64,000 nt of DNA from assembly GCA_037318855.1 (NCBI GenBank), contig CP134874.1, forward strand, positions 3,286,598-3,350,597. The letters run 5' to 3'. This DNA is from Candidatus Sedimenticola sp. (ex Thyasira tokunagai). GTDB taxonomy: Bacteria; Pseudomonadota; Gammaproteobacteria; Chromatiales; Chromatiaceae. The position numbers were made by a program, and so were the translations under genes. Under the pieces are notes generated by a model. The model did not search any database and was not told where the DNA came from. It saw nothing but the letters and a program-made list of their open reading frames with translations. Positions 56,319 through 64,000 of this stretch are shown piece after piece (within the stretch, counting starts at the first letter, position 1; the number at the start of each line of letters is the position of its first letter).

Positions 56319-58049
56319 TTACTTCAGCATGCTCTCTCTGGGTAGCTGGAAAAACTGCAGCTCCCCCTCCTCCCCGCCCAGCCGGACAGACTCATCCGAA
56401 TGTTCAGCTTTGAAAAGCTGTGCTAACTCCCCCGCCCGTTCAAGATTCTCTTGATAGTGAGCGGCACGGCTGTGCTCTGCCTCAGGTTCGGGCGAAATCG
56501 CCGTGGCCTGCAGCGCATCGTATAGTGAAAGCGTCGGCTCATCGTCCTGCCACTCTTTGTGTTGCCATGCACCACTGTCATGTTCAAAACGGTACTGCTC
56601 CAGAAAGAGGTAACCGTGACTCCCGACAAAATCCACAGCATCTAAAATATACTCTACTTCCAGCTTGTCGAAGGTGTAGTGGAAACCGAGCCGACACCAG
56701 CCGGGCTTGATGCCGCAGTGCCCCTCGGCGATTACTGCCCTGAACTCACTCGCCTGCTCATCGTTGATGCCAAGGAGTTGATGACCATAAGGCCCGGCAC
56801 AGGAACAACCGGCGCGGGTCTGTATGCCGAACAGATCATTAAGCAGAGTAGTCACAAAGCGTGGATGAAGGTAACTGCCGCTTCTGCCAAGGATATTGAA
56901 GGAGATAATTCCAATCCTACGTTGTGGATCCGGATTACCAAGAATCTCGATATACGGATGGCTCTCCCAGCGCTGCATCCCCTGCCGGATCATCTCCAAC
57001 TCTCTGGCTTCAATCAGACCGACACCTACCGCCTCCTTCACCTCAAAGGCAAGTGCGGCTTTGATAGTCTGCAGAATACCCGGAGTACCGGCACTCTCCC
57101 GCGCTTCGATATTTTCAACAAAATCGTGGCCTTCCGGTCCCACATAATCCACCGTACCACCACCCGCAATACTGGGAGGTAGTTCACTGTGATAGCAGCG
57201 GCTGTTGAAGAGCAGTACTCCACTACTGCCGGGGCCACCCAAAAACTTGTGGGGGGATATAAAAACAGCGTCCAGGGAGGCGTCTCCCGCCTCATCTGCC
57301 GGTGGATTCATATCGATCTCAACATAGGGGGCACAGGCGGCATAATCAAAAAATGCCAAGGCATTATAACGATGCAGCAGACGGGCAATCTTACTCACCG
57401 GTGAGCGCATGCCGGTTACATTGGATGCAGCTGAGAAAGAGCCGATACGCAGTCGCCCCTGATACGCAGGATCATTCAGAAGAGTCTCAAGATGAGCCAG
57501 ATCTATACTGCCGTCTGCTGCAAGTCCTACCTCTCTCACAGTCGCCAAACTCTCCCGCCAGGAGATCTCATTGGAGTGGTGTTCATAGGGGCCGACAAAT
57601 ACTACCGGTTGATGCGCCTGACAGTAGCTGTCAAAAGCCTCAGCCTGATCAGCCCCGGCGAAGCCCCGCAGCAGGGTATTCAACATTGCACGACTGGGAG
57701 CGGGGTGTTTTACCCCCACCAGCTGCTGCATGCGGTCAATAGCGGCAGTGGCGCCGTGGCCACAGACAATCAGTCGACCGGCCGATCCCGCATTGACCGA
57801 CTTTTTGATCCTCTGCTCCGCCAGGTGGAGCATTTGAGTGGTGAAGCGACCGCTGCTGTCATCCTCAGTATGGCTGTTGGCGTAGCACTGCTGCAACTGC
57901 TTGAGATAATCCTCGATGAAGTGCAATCCCCGCCCGGAGGCGGTGTAATCAGCATATACCATCATCCGTTCGCCAAAGGGAGTGGTAAAACGGTTGTCGA
58001 TACCGATGGTCTGTTTGCGCAGCAATTCCGGCGTCAAGTTAGTTAGCAT
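56319..58049 (-). CDS. Class V aminotransferase, cysteine-desulfurase-like
   Basis: A 576-aa PLP enzyme. The fold-type I core shows the PLP Asp235 (FFDYAACAPYVEID) and Schiff-base Lys268 in ISPHKFLGGPGSSGVLL. A cysteine pair in TRAGCSCAGPYGH (Cys415, Cys417) lies where group II desulfurases (SufS/CsdA) carry the persulfide Cys. A C-terminal extension of about 130 residues (QYRFEHDSGAWQHKEWQDDE) is not part of SufS. The substrate is therefore uncertain; a desulfurase or selenocysteine-lyase-like reaction is likely. No suf or isc genes adjoin it. A duplicated fragment lies at 52509-52736. Confidence 0.85.
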   Translation of the reverse strand: MLTNLTPELLRKQTIGIDNRFTTPFGERMMVYADYTASGRGLHFIEDYLKQLQQCYANSHTEDDSSGRFTTQMLHLAEQRIKKSVNAGSAGRLIVCGHGATAAIDRMQQLVGVKHPAPSRAMLNTLLRGFAGADQAEAFDSYCQAHQPVVFVGPYEHHSNEISWRESLATVREVGLAADGSIDLAHLETLLNDPAYQGRLRIGSFSAASNVTGMRSPVSKIARLLHRYNALAFFDYAACAPYVEIDMNPPADEAGDASLDAVFISPHKFLGGPGSSGVLLFNSRCYHSELPPSIAGGGTVDYVGPEGHDFVENIEARESAGTPGILQTIKAALAFEVKEAVGVGLIEARELEMIRQGMQRWESHPYIEILGNPDPQRRIGIISFNILGRSGSYLHPRFVTTLLNDLFGIQTRAGCSCAGPYGHQLLGINDEQASEFRAVIAEGHCGIKPGWCRLGFHYTFDKLEVEYILDAVDFVGSHGYLFLEQYRFEHDSGAWQHKEWQDDEPTLSLYDALQATAISPEPEAEHSRAAHYQENLERAGELAQLFKAEHSDESVRLGGEEGELQFFQLPRESMLK

Positions 58050-58093
58050 ACTGATTATCCTTGCGGGCTATATATTTTACAGCCCAATGTAAA

Positions 58094-58129
58094 CCGCCCC
58101 TGTCCGGATCAATCCGGTATCAGGGGCGG
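58094..58129 (-). terminator. Probable terminator after ppsR
   Basis: CCGCCCCTG at 58094-58102 pairs with CAGGGGCGG at 58121-58129, with a second internal stem CCGGAT/ATCCGG. On the minus strand it lies 90 bp after the ppsR stop and is followed by TTTACATT. It also lies upstream of the aminotransferase gene. Confidence 0.55.
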
Positions 58130-58220
58130 CTCAGGAGTCTCCAAGAGAAGACTCTGACTAGGAGTATTGCTCAGAAATTCCGGTTGTCAATAGAACGGTA
58201 AGGGAAAGAGGTTCTAACCG

Positions 58221-59039
58221 TCAACTGACATTTGATTGAATCTTTTTAACGATTTTTGAGGAAACCTCCTCAATCGAGTAGCTGGTGGTATCAAAAACCA
58301 GAAGCTTGTGGCGATTGAACAGCCGCTGAGCCTGCTTCACTTCGGAGTAACACCGTGCCAGTGAGGCATAAGGACTACCAGGTCTTCGCTCCTCACGAAT
58401 CCGATTGAGCCTTGTCGGATCAATAGTCAACGCCACCAGTTTTTCTTTATTCTTGAGAAGAGCTTCAGAAAACTCATCCACCTCGAAATCCTCCTCGGTG
58501 AGTGGGTAGTTGGCCGCCCTGAGGCCGAAGTGCATCGCCAGATAGAGACAGGTAGGCGTCTTCCCCGTGCGTGACACTCCCACCAGAATGACATCCGCCT
58601 GGTCATACTTGTCAAGACGGGCGCCATCATCATTGACCATCGCAAAGTTGATAATACGCATGCGATCTTCGTAGGTCTCACCATTTACCATGCCATGGCT
58701 CAGGCCGCTCTTACCTGAGGGTTCTACGCCAAGCTCTTCACTCAGGGGGCTGATAAATGTGTCAAACAGCTCGATATAGCGGCAGTTCGACTGTTCAAGA
58801 ATATGCCTTACCGCAGGCTCTGCCATAGTGGCAAAAACGATCGGGCGGATACCTTCCGATACTGTCAGTTGCTCAAACTGCTCCGCCAACCTATAAGCCT
58901 TCTCTTCAGTAGAGATAAACGGCATATAGATAACACGGAACTCAACCCCCTCCTCAAACTGTGAGAGTAGGCTATGCCCCAAGGTTTCTGCTGTAATACC
59001 CGTGCTTTCTGAGACAAAGAAGACGGTTCGCTTAATCAT
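58221..59039 (-). CDS. ppsR: PEP synthase regulatory protein (kinase/pyrophosphorylase)
   Basis: A 272-aa DUF299 protein. The family phosphorylates and dephosphorylates a threonine of PEP synthase (or PPDK), using ADP as donor, and so switches gluconeogenesis. The N-terminus TVFFVSESTGITAETLGHSL and the nucleotide loop VILVGVSRTGKTPTCLYLAM (residues 154-161 for GVSRTGKT) are standard. No ppsA gene is next to it in the window; in many proteobacteria ppsA is divergent from ppsR. Here a periplasmic Hsp20-like gene takes that place. Confidence 0.95.
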   Translation of the reverse strand: MIKRTVFFVSESTGITAETLGHSLLSQFEEGVEFRVIYMPFISTEEKAYRLAEQFEQLTVSEGIRPIVFATMAEPAVRHILEQSNCRYIELFDTFISPLSEELGVEPSGKSGLSHGMVNGETYEDRMRIINFAMVNDDGARLDKYDQADVILVGVSRTGKTPTCLYLAMHFGLRAANYPLTEEDFEVDEFSEALLKNKEKLVALTIDPTRLNRIREERRPGSPYASLARCYSEVKQAQRLFNRHKLLVFDTTSYSIEEVSSKIVKKIQSNVS

Positions 59040-59169
59040 TACCGACCCTGTTGAGTGCTTAATATAGAACAGTGATTATGAGTGTGGCTTGAAAAAAGAT
59101 CTATAGTTGAACCTAGGGAACTACCACTTGCAACTAAGAAAATCCAGCAATAGAGGCGGGAGAGAGATA

Positions 59170-59604
59170 ATGAAACTTAAAATAGCACTTTTTGCAGCAC
59201 TGCCCCTCCTACTGACGACGGCTCCTTTGGTTGCCGCCCCCCCCTGGAGCCAAGGCTATATGGGCTCAGGTTCCAGTCATAACTTCCAGCGCCATAGCGG
59301 CAGCCACATCCAAATACGAAATTATAATGTTCCGGGCGGCTATCAAGTACAAATCACTGCCAGCGGCCGCTCTCCTGACAGTATCCGCATATCTGTCCAA
59401 CCGGGACAGCTGATACTCCAGGAGAGCCGTTCCAATGAGGAACGTCATCACAATCAAGGTAGTAGAGGCTACTTCCACAGCTGGAGCAGTATGAGTCAGC
59501 GCATACCTCTACCCAGGGATGCCGATATTGAGGGCATGACACGCCAGAATAGTGAGGGAACCATCACGCTGACAATCCCCCGGCGCCAATATAGGCACTG
59601 GTAG
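59170..59604 (+). CDS. Exported Hsp20/alpha-crystallin-like protein
   Basis: ATG 59170 (GGGAGAGA ahead) gives 144 aa with a signal peptide (KIALFAALPLLLTTAPLVAA). The mature part has the alpha-crystallin pattern: VPGGYQVQITASGRSPDSIR, ISVQPGQLILQES, then PLPRDADIEGMTRQNSEGTI and TLTIPR. Small heat-shock proteins are usually cytoplasmic; a secreted one would act as a periplasmic holdase. The last residues RRQYRHW replace the usual IXI tail. It is a single gene, convergent with rhlE. Confidence 0.82.
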   Translation: MKLKIALFAALPLLLTTAPLVAAPPWSQGYMGSGSSHNFQRHSGSHIQIRNYNVPGGYQVQITASGRSPDSIRISVQPGQLILQESRSNEERHHNQGSRGYFHSWSSMSQRIPLPRDADIEGMTRQNSEGTITLTIPRRQYRHW

Positions 59605-59621
59605 GATCGGATCACATTTGA

Positions 59622-61061
59622 CTAGGAGTTGCCGCCCAACAATGAGGGACGTTCCCGGCGACTCCGCGATGAGGCGCTTTTGCGCTGGGGATTGGGCCTC
59701 GGCTTGGCCGTACGGTTTCCTGAGGGCCTTTTCACGCCGCCCCCCGGTCTGCCGGCAGCGCTACCTTCGTCCGTCCGGCGATTACCCTCGACCTCTTTAC
59801 GACCGGTTGACTTCTGTGAGCGGCCTCTTCCGCCACCGGCTCTGGCTCTTTTTGGACGTTGATGATCGCTACGGTTGGAGTTTCTGCCACCCCTGCCGTT
59901 CTGAATCGGTTCTGCCTTGATACTGGGATCGGGCTTATAATCATCGAAGACCACTTGGGGAATTTTTCGTTTCAGCAGGCGCTCGATATCCCGCAGCAGT
60001 TTCTCCTCATCGATACAGACCAGTGAGATCGCCTCACCCTCGTTACCGGCACGGCCGGTGCGGCCGATGCGGTGCACATAATCTTCCGGCACATTGGGCA
60101 GTTCAAAATTGACCACATGGGGAAGTTGATCGATATCGAGGCCACGGGCGGCAATATCTGTCGCTACCAGTATCCGCACATCGCCACTTTTGAAACCGGC
60201 CAGCGCGCGGGTGCGTGCGCCCTGGCTCTTATTGCCGTGGATCGCTGCAGCACTGAGACCATCTTTTTCCAGCTGCTGTGCAAGACGGTTGGCGCCATGC
60301 TTGGTACGGGTGAACACCAGTACCTGGCGCCAGTTGTTTGAGCCGATAAGAAAAGAGAGCAGCTCACGTTTTCGAGCCTTATCTACCGGGTGAACCACCT
60401 GACTGACCGTTTCTGCGGCGGTATTACGCCGTGCTACTTCGATCATCACAGGTGACTTGAGAAGCCCTTTGGTCAGCCGTTTTATCTCTTCTGAATAGGT
60501 GGCGGAGAAGAGCAGATTCTGACGCTCTCTCGGCAGCAGGGCGAGAATCTTGCGTATGTCGTGGATAAAACCCATATCCAGCATCCGATCCGCCTCATCG
60601 AGCACCAAAAATTCCACATGGGAGAGATTCAGCGTTTTCTGCCCTACATGGTCGAGAAGTCGGCCCGGGGTCGCCACCAGGATATCCACCCCCCGACGCA
60701 GCCGCTCAATCTGTGGATTGATCTTGACGCCACCGAAGATCACCGTCGATTTCAGTGGCAAGTGTTTACCGTAGGTGACGATGCTCTCTTCCACCTGGGC
60801 GGCCAATTCCCGCGTCGGTGTCAGCACCAAAGCCCTGACCGGGCGGCCGCCCTTGCCCTGGGCGTGGCTGTTCATCAGTTGTAGCAGCGGCAGGGTGAAA
60901 CCGGCGGTTTTACCTGTGCCGGTCTGGGCACCGGCGAGAATATCCCGCCCTTCGAGAATGACAGGGATTGCCTGACTCTGTACAGGGGTGGGTTCACTGT
61001 AGCCCTGATCGGCAACAGCACGCAACAATTCGGCCGAGAGGCCGAGGGTATCAAATGACAT
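59622..61061 (-). CDS. rhlE: ATP-dependent RNA helicase RhlE (DEAD box)
   Basis: A 479-aa DEAD-box helicase. The Q motif ([14 protein letters not shown]), Walker A ([12 protein letters not shown]), [12 protein letters not shown] ([14 protein letters not shown]), SAT ([11 protein letters not shown]), the ARGLDI motif and [13 protein letters not shown] are all intact. From about residue 385 a basic, Arg/Gly/Ser-rich tail ([20 protein letters not shown]) typical of RhlE binds RNA. It acts in ribosome assembly and RNA turnover. It ends 17 bp from the convergent Hsp20-like gene. Confidence 0.95.
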   Translation of the reverse strand: MSFDTLGLSAELLRAVADQGYSEPTPVQSQAIPVILEGRDILAGAQTGTGKTAGFTLPLLQLMNSHAQGKGGRPVRALVLTPTRELAAQVEESIVTYGKHLPLKSTVIFGGVKINPQIERLRRGVDILVATPGRLLDHVGQKTLNLSHVEFLVLDEADRMLDMGFIHDIRKILALLPRERQNLLFSATYSEEIKRLTKGLLKSPVMIEVARRNTAAETVSQVVHPVDKARKRELLSFLIGSNNWRQVLVFTRTKHGANRLAQQLEKDGLSAAAIHGNKSQGARTRALAGFKSGDVRILVATDIAARGLDIDQLPHVVNFELPNVPEDYVHRIGRTGRAGNEGEAISLVCIDEEKLLRDIERLLKRKIPQVVFDDYKPDPSIKAEPIQNGRGGRNSNRSDHQRPKRARAGGGRGRSQKSTGRKEVEGNRRTDEGSAAGRPGGGVKRPSGNRTAKPRPNPQRKSASSRSRRERPSLLGGNS

Positions 61062-61274
61062 GGTTGAATTATGACTCTTGAAGGTCTGCCATGCCCATAG
61101 ATTAACTCTGGGGCCGGTCCAGGCAGATCAGACTTGAAAATTGCCGAAATGGCATCAGGCGCAGACCGGAAGCGCACCCGAGAAGGCGCGCACTATAACA
61201 GAGTCGGCGGGCATAGTAACCCACTGAATCAATGATTATTTCAAATCCGCCCATACCCGGATGGTGCTGACTTA

Positions 61275-61322
61275 GGAACACAGAGGCCCCAGAGAACCAC
61301 AGAGTACGCAGAGAAAAAAAGG
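61275..61322. repeat. CAGAG-rich dispersed repeat
   Basis: GGAACACAGAGG, CCCAGAGAACCACAGAG and TACGCAGAG form a CAGAG-based repeat, followed by an A-run. A related CTCTGCG-rich stretch is at 50475-50510. Such blocks are scattered in many gammaproteobacterial genomes between genes. The rest of the 61062-61388 gap shows no gene. Confidence 0.45.
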
Positions 61323-61388
61323 TAACCATTGAGCACTATATTGTAACTGTTCAGATTGCCCCAAAAATTCGTCAGTTCAAGGTACAAA

Positions 61389-61675
61389 ATAAGCGAGTCT
61401 TCGATTTCGTGATGCAAAACGGGACATCCGAGTCCCCCTTTTGCACTCAATCTTCGACAGCCTATTATTGCCCCGGCCGTCCCGGTCTCCAGCACTACGC
61501 AATAACATCGCAAGCTCGTTACTGCTTCGTCGCTGACTCCCGAGATGACTTGACGTCGCGTTCGTATGCGATCTTTGGATTCCCTCTGGCGCTATGCGCA
61601 CGCCGGGCATCCAGTATCGCCTCGCGACTACCGGGGACTAACCGCCTCGGCTTTCAGCCTTCCTTGGCGGTCAGC
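61389..61675 (-). mobile_element. Structured-RNA mobile element, copy 2 (287 bp)
   Basis: It is homologous to 45761-46046 from end to end, with identical border motifs (ATAAGCGAGTCTTCGATTTC at one end, AGC at the other). Helices are conserved by compensation: 61666-61671 with 61641-61646 (two pairs differ from copy 1) and 61518-61525 with 61499-61506 (one pair differs). It lies between rhlE and the Tim44-like gene and does not interrupt a gene. The flanks share nothing with those of copy 1. Confidence 0.8.
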
Positions 61676-61765
61676 GTGTGAGTTTACAACTGTAAATGAT
61701 CATTTTGTAACGCAGAAATAGCGAATTTTAGGGGTGAGCTGAATAGTTACTGAAAAAGCAGACTA

Positions 61766-62662
61766 TCAGACCTGCTGAATACCGGCGATATGCCAATCCC
61801 CTGTAGCACTTTCCCATGGATGAACCACGTGCCACAGCTCGACAAACTCCTCTGCATCACTCCCCTCACCCTCGCGGATCAGGCCGGAGAACCTGACGCT
61901 GGCCACCACCTTATCATCCTCACGCTCAACCCCTTCGAGATCGGCATTGAGGGTCACCACCTCGGTAAAGTGACGCTCTGCGCCCCGACTGAGCCTTTCG
62001 GCCTGTATCTCGGCATAGAGTTCGGGAGTGGTGTACTCAGCAATATCCTTGAAATCGTCTTTATCCCAAGCCGCCTGAAGACGAATAAAGTGGGTCTTCG
62101 CTCCCTTGATAAACTCTTCCCGGGCAAACCAGCTCGGTGCATCATGAGGAGCCACATCACCCATCCCTGCTCCAGGTGCAGCACCCTCCTCTTCACTGAA
62201 ACGGGCATCTCCCCCATGGTCAAAGCTGTTGTTTCGAAAGGCGGTGTTATCCGACATTACCGGGCCGGCTGCCGCTTGCAGCTTTTTCCTGGCCAGCGCC
62301 CGCATCAACATCATGCCGGCCATCACCACCCCTAAAATCAGCAGGATATCCATCGGCTGTATCCCGTCAAAAGCATCGCCGAAGAAGAGCGATGCAAGCA
62401 GGCCACCCGCGGCAAGACCCGCCAGAGGGCCGAGCCAACGGCTGGCGCCACTGGTGCGCGGCGCCCCGGCCGAAGCGGCACCCTGCTTACCGGTGGAGGT
62501 GGTGGTTGTAGAGCGGCTGGGCGCCGCCTTCCGCGACCAACTGGACTGTTTTCCAAAGCTTTTTCCAAAACCGAAGCGCTTCGCTTCTGCATCCTGGAGC
62601 GGCATCATTGCAAAGAAAATGGTTGAGCACACAAGTGTCAGGAGGGTGAGAAATTTATGCAT
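61766..62662 (-). CDS. Tim44-like domain membrane protein
   Basis: A 298-aa protein with an N-terminal signal (TLVCSTIFFAMMPLQDAEA), a Ser/Thr/Ala-rich linker, two short hydrophobic segments ([20 protein letters not shown] and PMDILLILGVVMAGMMLMRA) and a C-terminal Tim44-like domain (FIRLQAAWDKDDFKDIAEYT, ELWHVVHPWESATGDWHIAG). The last domain is related to the peripheral part of mitochondrial Tim44. The bacterial proteins are of unknown function in the envelope. It is a single gene. Confidence 0.88.
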   Translation of the reverse strand: MHKFLTLLTLVCSTIFFAMMPLQDAEAKRFGFGKSFGKQSSWSRKAAPSRSTTTTSTGKQGAASAGAPRTSGASRWLGPLAGLAAGGLLASLFFGDAFDGIQPMDILLILGVVMAGMMLMRALARKKLQAAAGPVMSDNTAFRNNSFDHGGDARFSEEEGAAPGAGMGDVAPHDAPSWFAREEFIKGAKTHFIRLQAAWDKDDFKDIAEYTTPELYAEIQAERLSRGAERHFTEVVTLNADLEGVEREDDKVVASVRFSGLIREGEGSDAEEFVELWHVVHPWESATGDWHIAGIQQV

Positions 62663-62785
62663 CCGGGAACAACCTCTATAGACGTAAGATCAGGACGAAA
62701 CGAAGAAGGTACATATTATCATCGATTGCAATAACAGACATTGCGGTTGCATCACTCGTGATAAGTGACGGGGACTAAAAGCAAA

Positions 62786-62820
62786 GGGGGAGAGTCCGAC
62801 TCTACATTGGACTCTCCCCC
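62786..62820 (-). terminator. Rho-independent terminator after tpx
   Basis: A perfect 12-bp stem, GGGGGAGAGTCC paired with GGACTCTCCCCC, encloses an 11-base loop. On the minus strand it is followed by TTTGCTTTTAG. It lies 145 bp downstream of tpx and ahead of the Tim44-like gene. Confidence 0.75.
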
Positions 62821-62965
62821 CTTGTCGTTTAGTGCCCCTCCCGACTGCAGCTACTCACAACGTATCTACAAAATGAGCTCACCGCTTATCACCTCATATC
62901 CCATCCATCCCGGTCTGTACAGAGAGTTGGCATACACAGGTGGTGATCAGGGCCTTACTTCAGAC

Positions 62966-63466
62966 TTAACCCAGGGCTTTCAGCGCAGCATCATAGTCAG
63001 GCTCATCGACTATTTCGCCCACCAGTTGAGTGTAGGTAACCTTATCATTCTCATCGATAATAACTACTGCACGAGCGGCAAGTCCGGCCAGCGGACCGTC
63101 GGTAATGAGTACACCGTAAGCCTCTGCGAAATCCTTTCCACGCATCAGAGAGAGAGTCTCCACATTCTCCAGACCCTCCGTCTCGCAGAAGCGGCCCTGA
63201 GCAAATGAGAGGTCGGCGGAGACAACCAGAGCCACGGCATCATCACGCCCGGCAAAAGACTCGTTGAACTTCTTGGTGGATATGGCACAGGTTGGGGTGT
63301 CGAGGCTGGGTACGATATTCAGCAGCCGTTTTTTACCTGCATAGGTTGATAGTGAAACATCTGCAAGTCCTTTATTCGGCAGGGTAAAGTCCGGTGCTGT
63401 ACTGCCAACAGCAGGTAGCTCGCCATTGGTGTTTATCGGATTGCCTTTCAGTGTAACTGTTGCCAT
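62966..63466 (-). CDS. tpx: Thiol peroxidase
   Basis: A 166-aa atypical 2-Cys peroxiredoxin that reduces organic hydroperoxides with thioredoxin. Peroxidatic Cys60 is in [15 protein letters not shown] and resolving Cys94 in [11 protein letters not shown], one residue before E. coli Tpx Cys61 and Cys95. The length fits the family. It is divergent from a LysR regulator with about 200 bp between the starts. Confidence 0.97.
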   Translation of the reverse strand: MATVTLKGNPINTNGELPAVGSTAPDFTLPNKGLADVSLSTYAGKKRLLNIVPSLDTPTCAISTKKFNESFAGRDDAVALVVSADLSFAQGRFCETEGLENVETLSLMRGKDFAEAYGVLITDGPLAGLAARAVVIIDENDKVTYTQLVGEIVDEPDYDAALKALG

Positions 63467-63663
63467 TATTTTTAACCCTTCTAGGTAGTTGGAAAACTTT
63501 AAATTGCTCGAAAATATTTAGATAGTGTCTAATATACGGAAATTCAAGGGGTATTCATACTGGTAGATTATATTACCAGGATATTCAACAATCCTATTAT
63601 TTCAATCTTCATTATTAAGTAATACAATGCTGTTCGATATTTTCAACACCAATAAGGATAGCA

Positions 63664-64000
63664 ATGGCCTCGCCTGCCCCCGTCTACTACAAACAGAACC
63701 GTCTAAAACAGCTTCGGGCCTTCTGCCATGCCGCCCGTACCGGCAGCATCAGCGAAGCGGCGGAAAAGGTATTTCTGAGCCAACCCACGGTCTCGCTACA
63801 GATTCAAGCACTGGAGAGAGAGCTGGAGACGGTGCTGTTTGAAAGGCGTGGCCCGAAGATCCGCCTCACACCGGAGGGGAGGGTGCTGTTCAAGCTCTCC
63901 CAGCCGCTGGTTGAGGGGATGGATAAGTTGCACGAGACCTTTGCCGCACAACAGGAGTTGCTGGAATCCGGGGAGCTGAATATTGCGGCGGGCGAGTCGA
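63664..64000 (+). CDS. LysR-family transcriptional regulator (partial)
   Basis: ATG 63664 opens MASPAPVYYKQNRLKQLRAF and a winged helix-turn-helix (ISEAAEKVFLSQPTVSLQIQ, LERELETVLFERRGPKIRLT). The frame leaves the window after 112 codons, at the start of the ligand-binding domain. LysR proteins often regulate the divergent gene, so control of tpx is possible. The N-terminus resembles CysB-type members, but the subgroup cannot be fixed. Confidence 0.9.
   Translation, partial: MASPAPVYYKQNRLKQLRAFCHAARTGSISEAAEKVFLSQPTVSLQIQALERELETVLFERRGPKIRLTPEGRVLFKLSQPLVEGMDKLHETFAAQQELLESGELNIAAGES

Overview
The window comes from a Gram-negative, respiratory gammaproteobacterium. Evidence includes a nar operon preceded by two narK genes and controlled by NarXL, outer-membrane and TonB-type proteins, RhlE and HrpA helicases, a PpsR-type PEP synthase regulator and several c-di-GMP enzymes. 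The DsrC-family protein and the nar layout resemble denitrifying sulfur oxidisers of the Chromatiales/Sedimenticola/Thiodiazotropha kind; that placement is inference. No tRNA, rRNA or CRISPR array was seen.

Layout. 0-17.8 kb is the nitrate respiration block. A TehA/SLAC1 channel gene lies convergent to the minus-strand operon narK1-narK2-narGHJI, which continues into a cysteine-less DsrC homologue and a SlyD-type isomerase. narXL reads away from narK1 but is now separated from it by an IS3-family element that itself carries an IS110-family element. 18-30 kb holds a hypothetical gene, a YbfB-type MFS transporter, a CsgG-like gene whose last codons were cut off by an intact IS407-type element, a secreted 1866-aa RHS protein and two small exported proteins. 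30-36 kb holds hrpA and a two-gene secreted cassette (a Lys/Glu-rich protein and a CigR-like protein) flanked by direct repeats. 36-42.5 kb holds two stand-alone periplasmic PilJ/NarX-type sensor-domain proteins, a GGDEF-EAL protein and a DUF3391/HD-GYP gene split by a third IS3-family element. 42.5-50.3 kb holds glgP and a TonB receptor-YfiR-hybrid kinase operon; the kinase receiver domain is split by a 286-bp element. 50.6-58 kb holds a two-component pair, a GAF-HD-GYP protein, a cNMP-binding protein, duplicated and decayed gene fragments and a cysteine-desulfurase-like enzyme. 58-64 kb holds ppsR, a periplasmic Hsp20-like gene, rhlE, a second copy of the 286-bp element, a Tim44-like gene, tpx and the start of a LysR regulator.

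How the genes fit together. NarK1/NarK2 would bring in nitrate and exchange nitrite, NarGHI would reduce nitrate on the quinol pool with NarJ as assembly chaperone, and NarXL would sense nitrate; an FNR-like box precedes narK1. Signalling genes (PilJ-type domains, YfiR, GGDEF/EAL, HD-GYP, REC-kinase) dominate the middle.

The most unusual item is a 286/287-bp element present twice (45761-46046 and 61389-61675). The two copies differ at many bases but keep base pairing by compensatory changes in at least two helices, so the element appears to specify a structured RNA. One copy is cleanly inserted, without target duplication, in a kinase receiver domain. It resembles a mobile non-coding RNA element, and its family could not be identified by reading alone.
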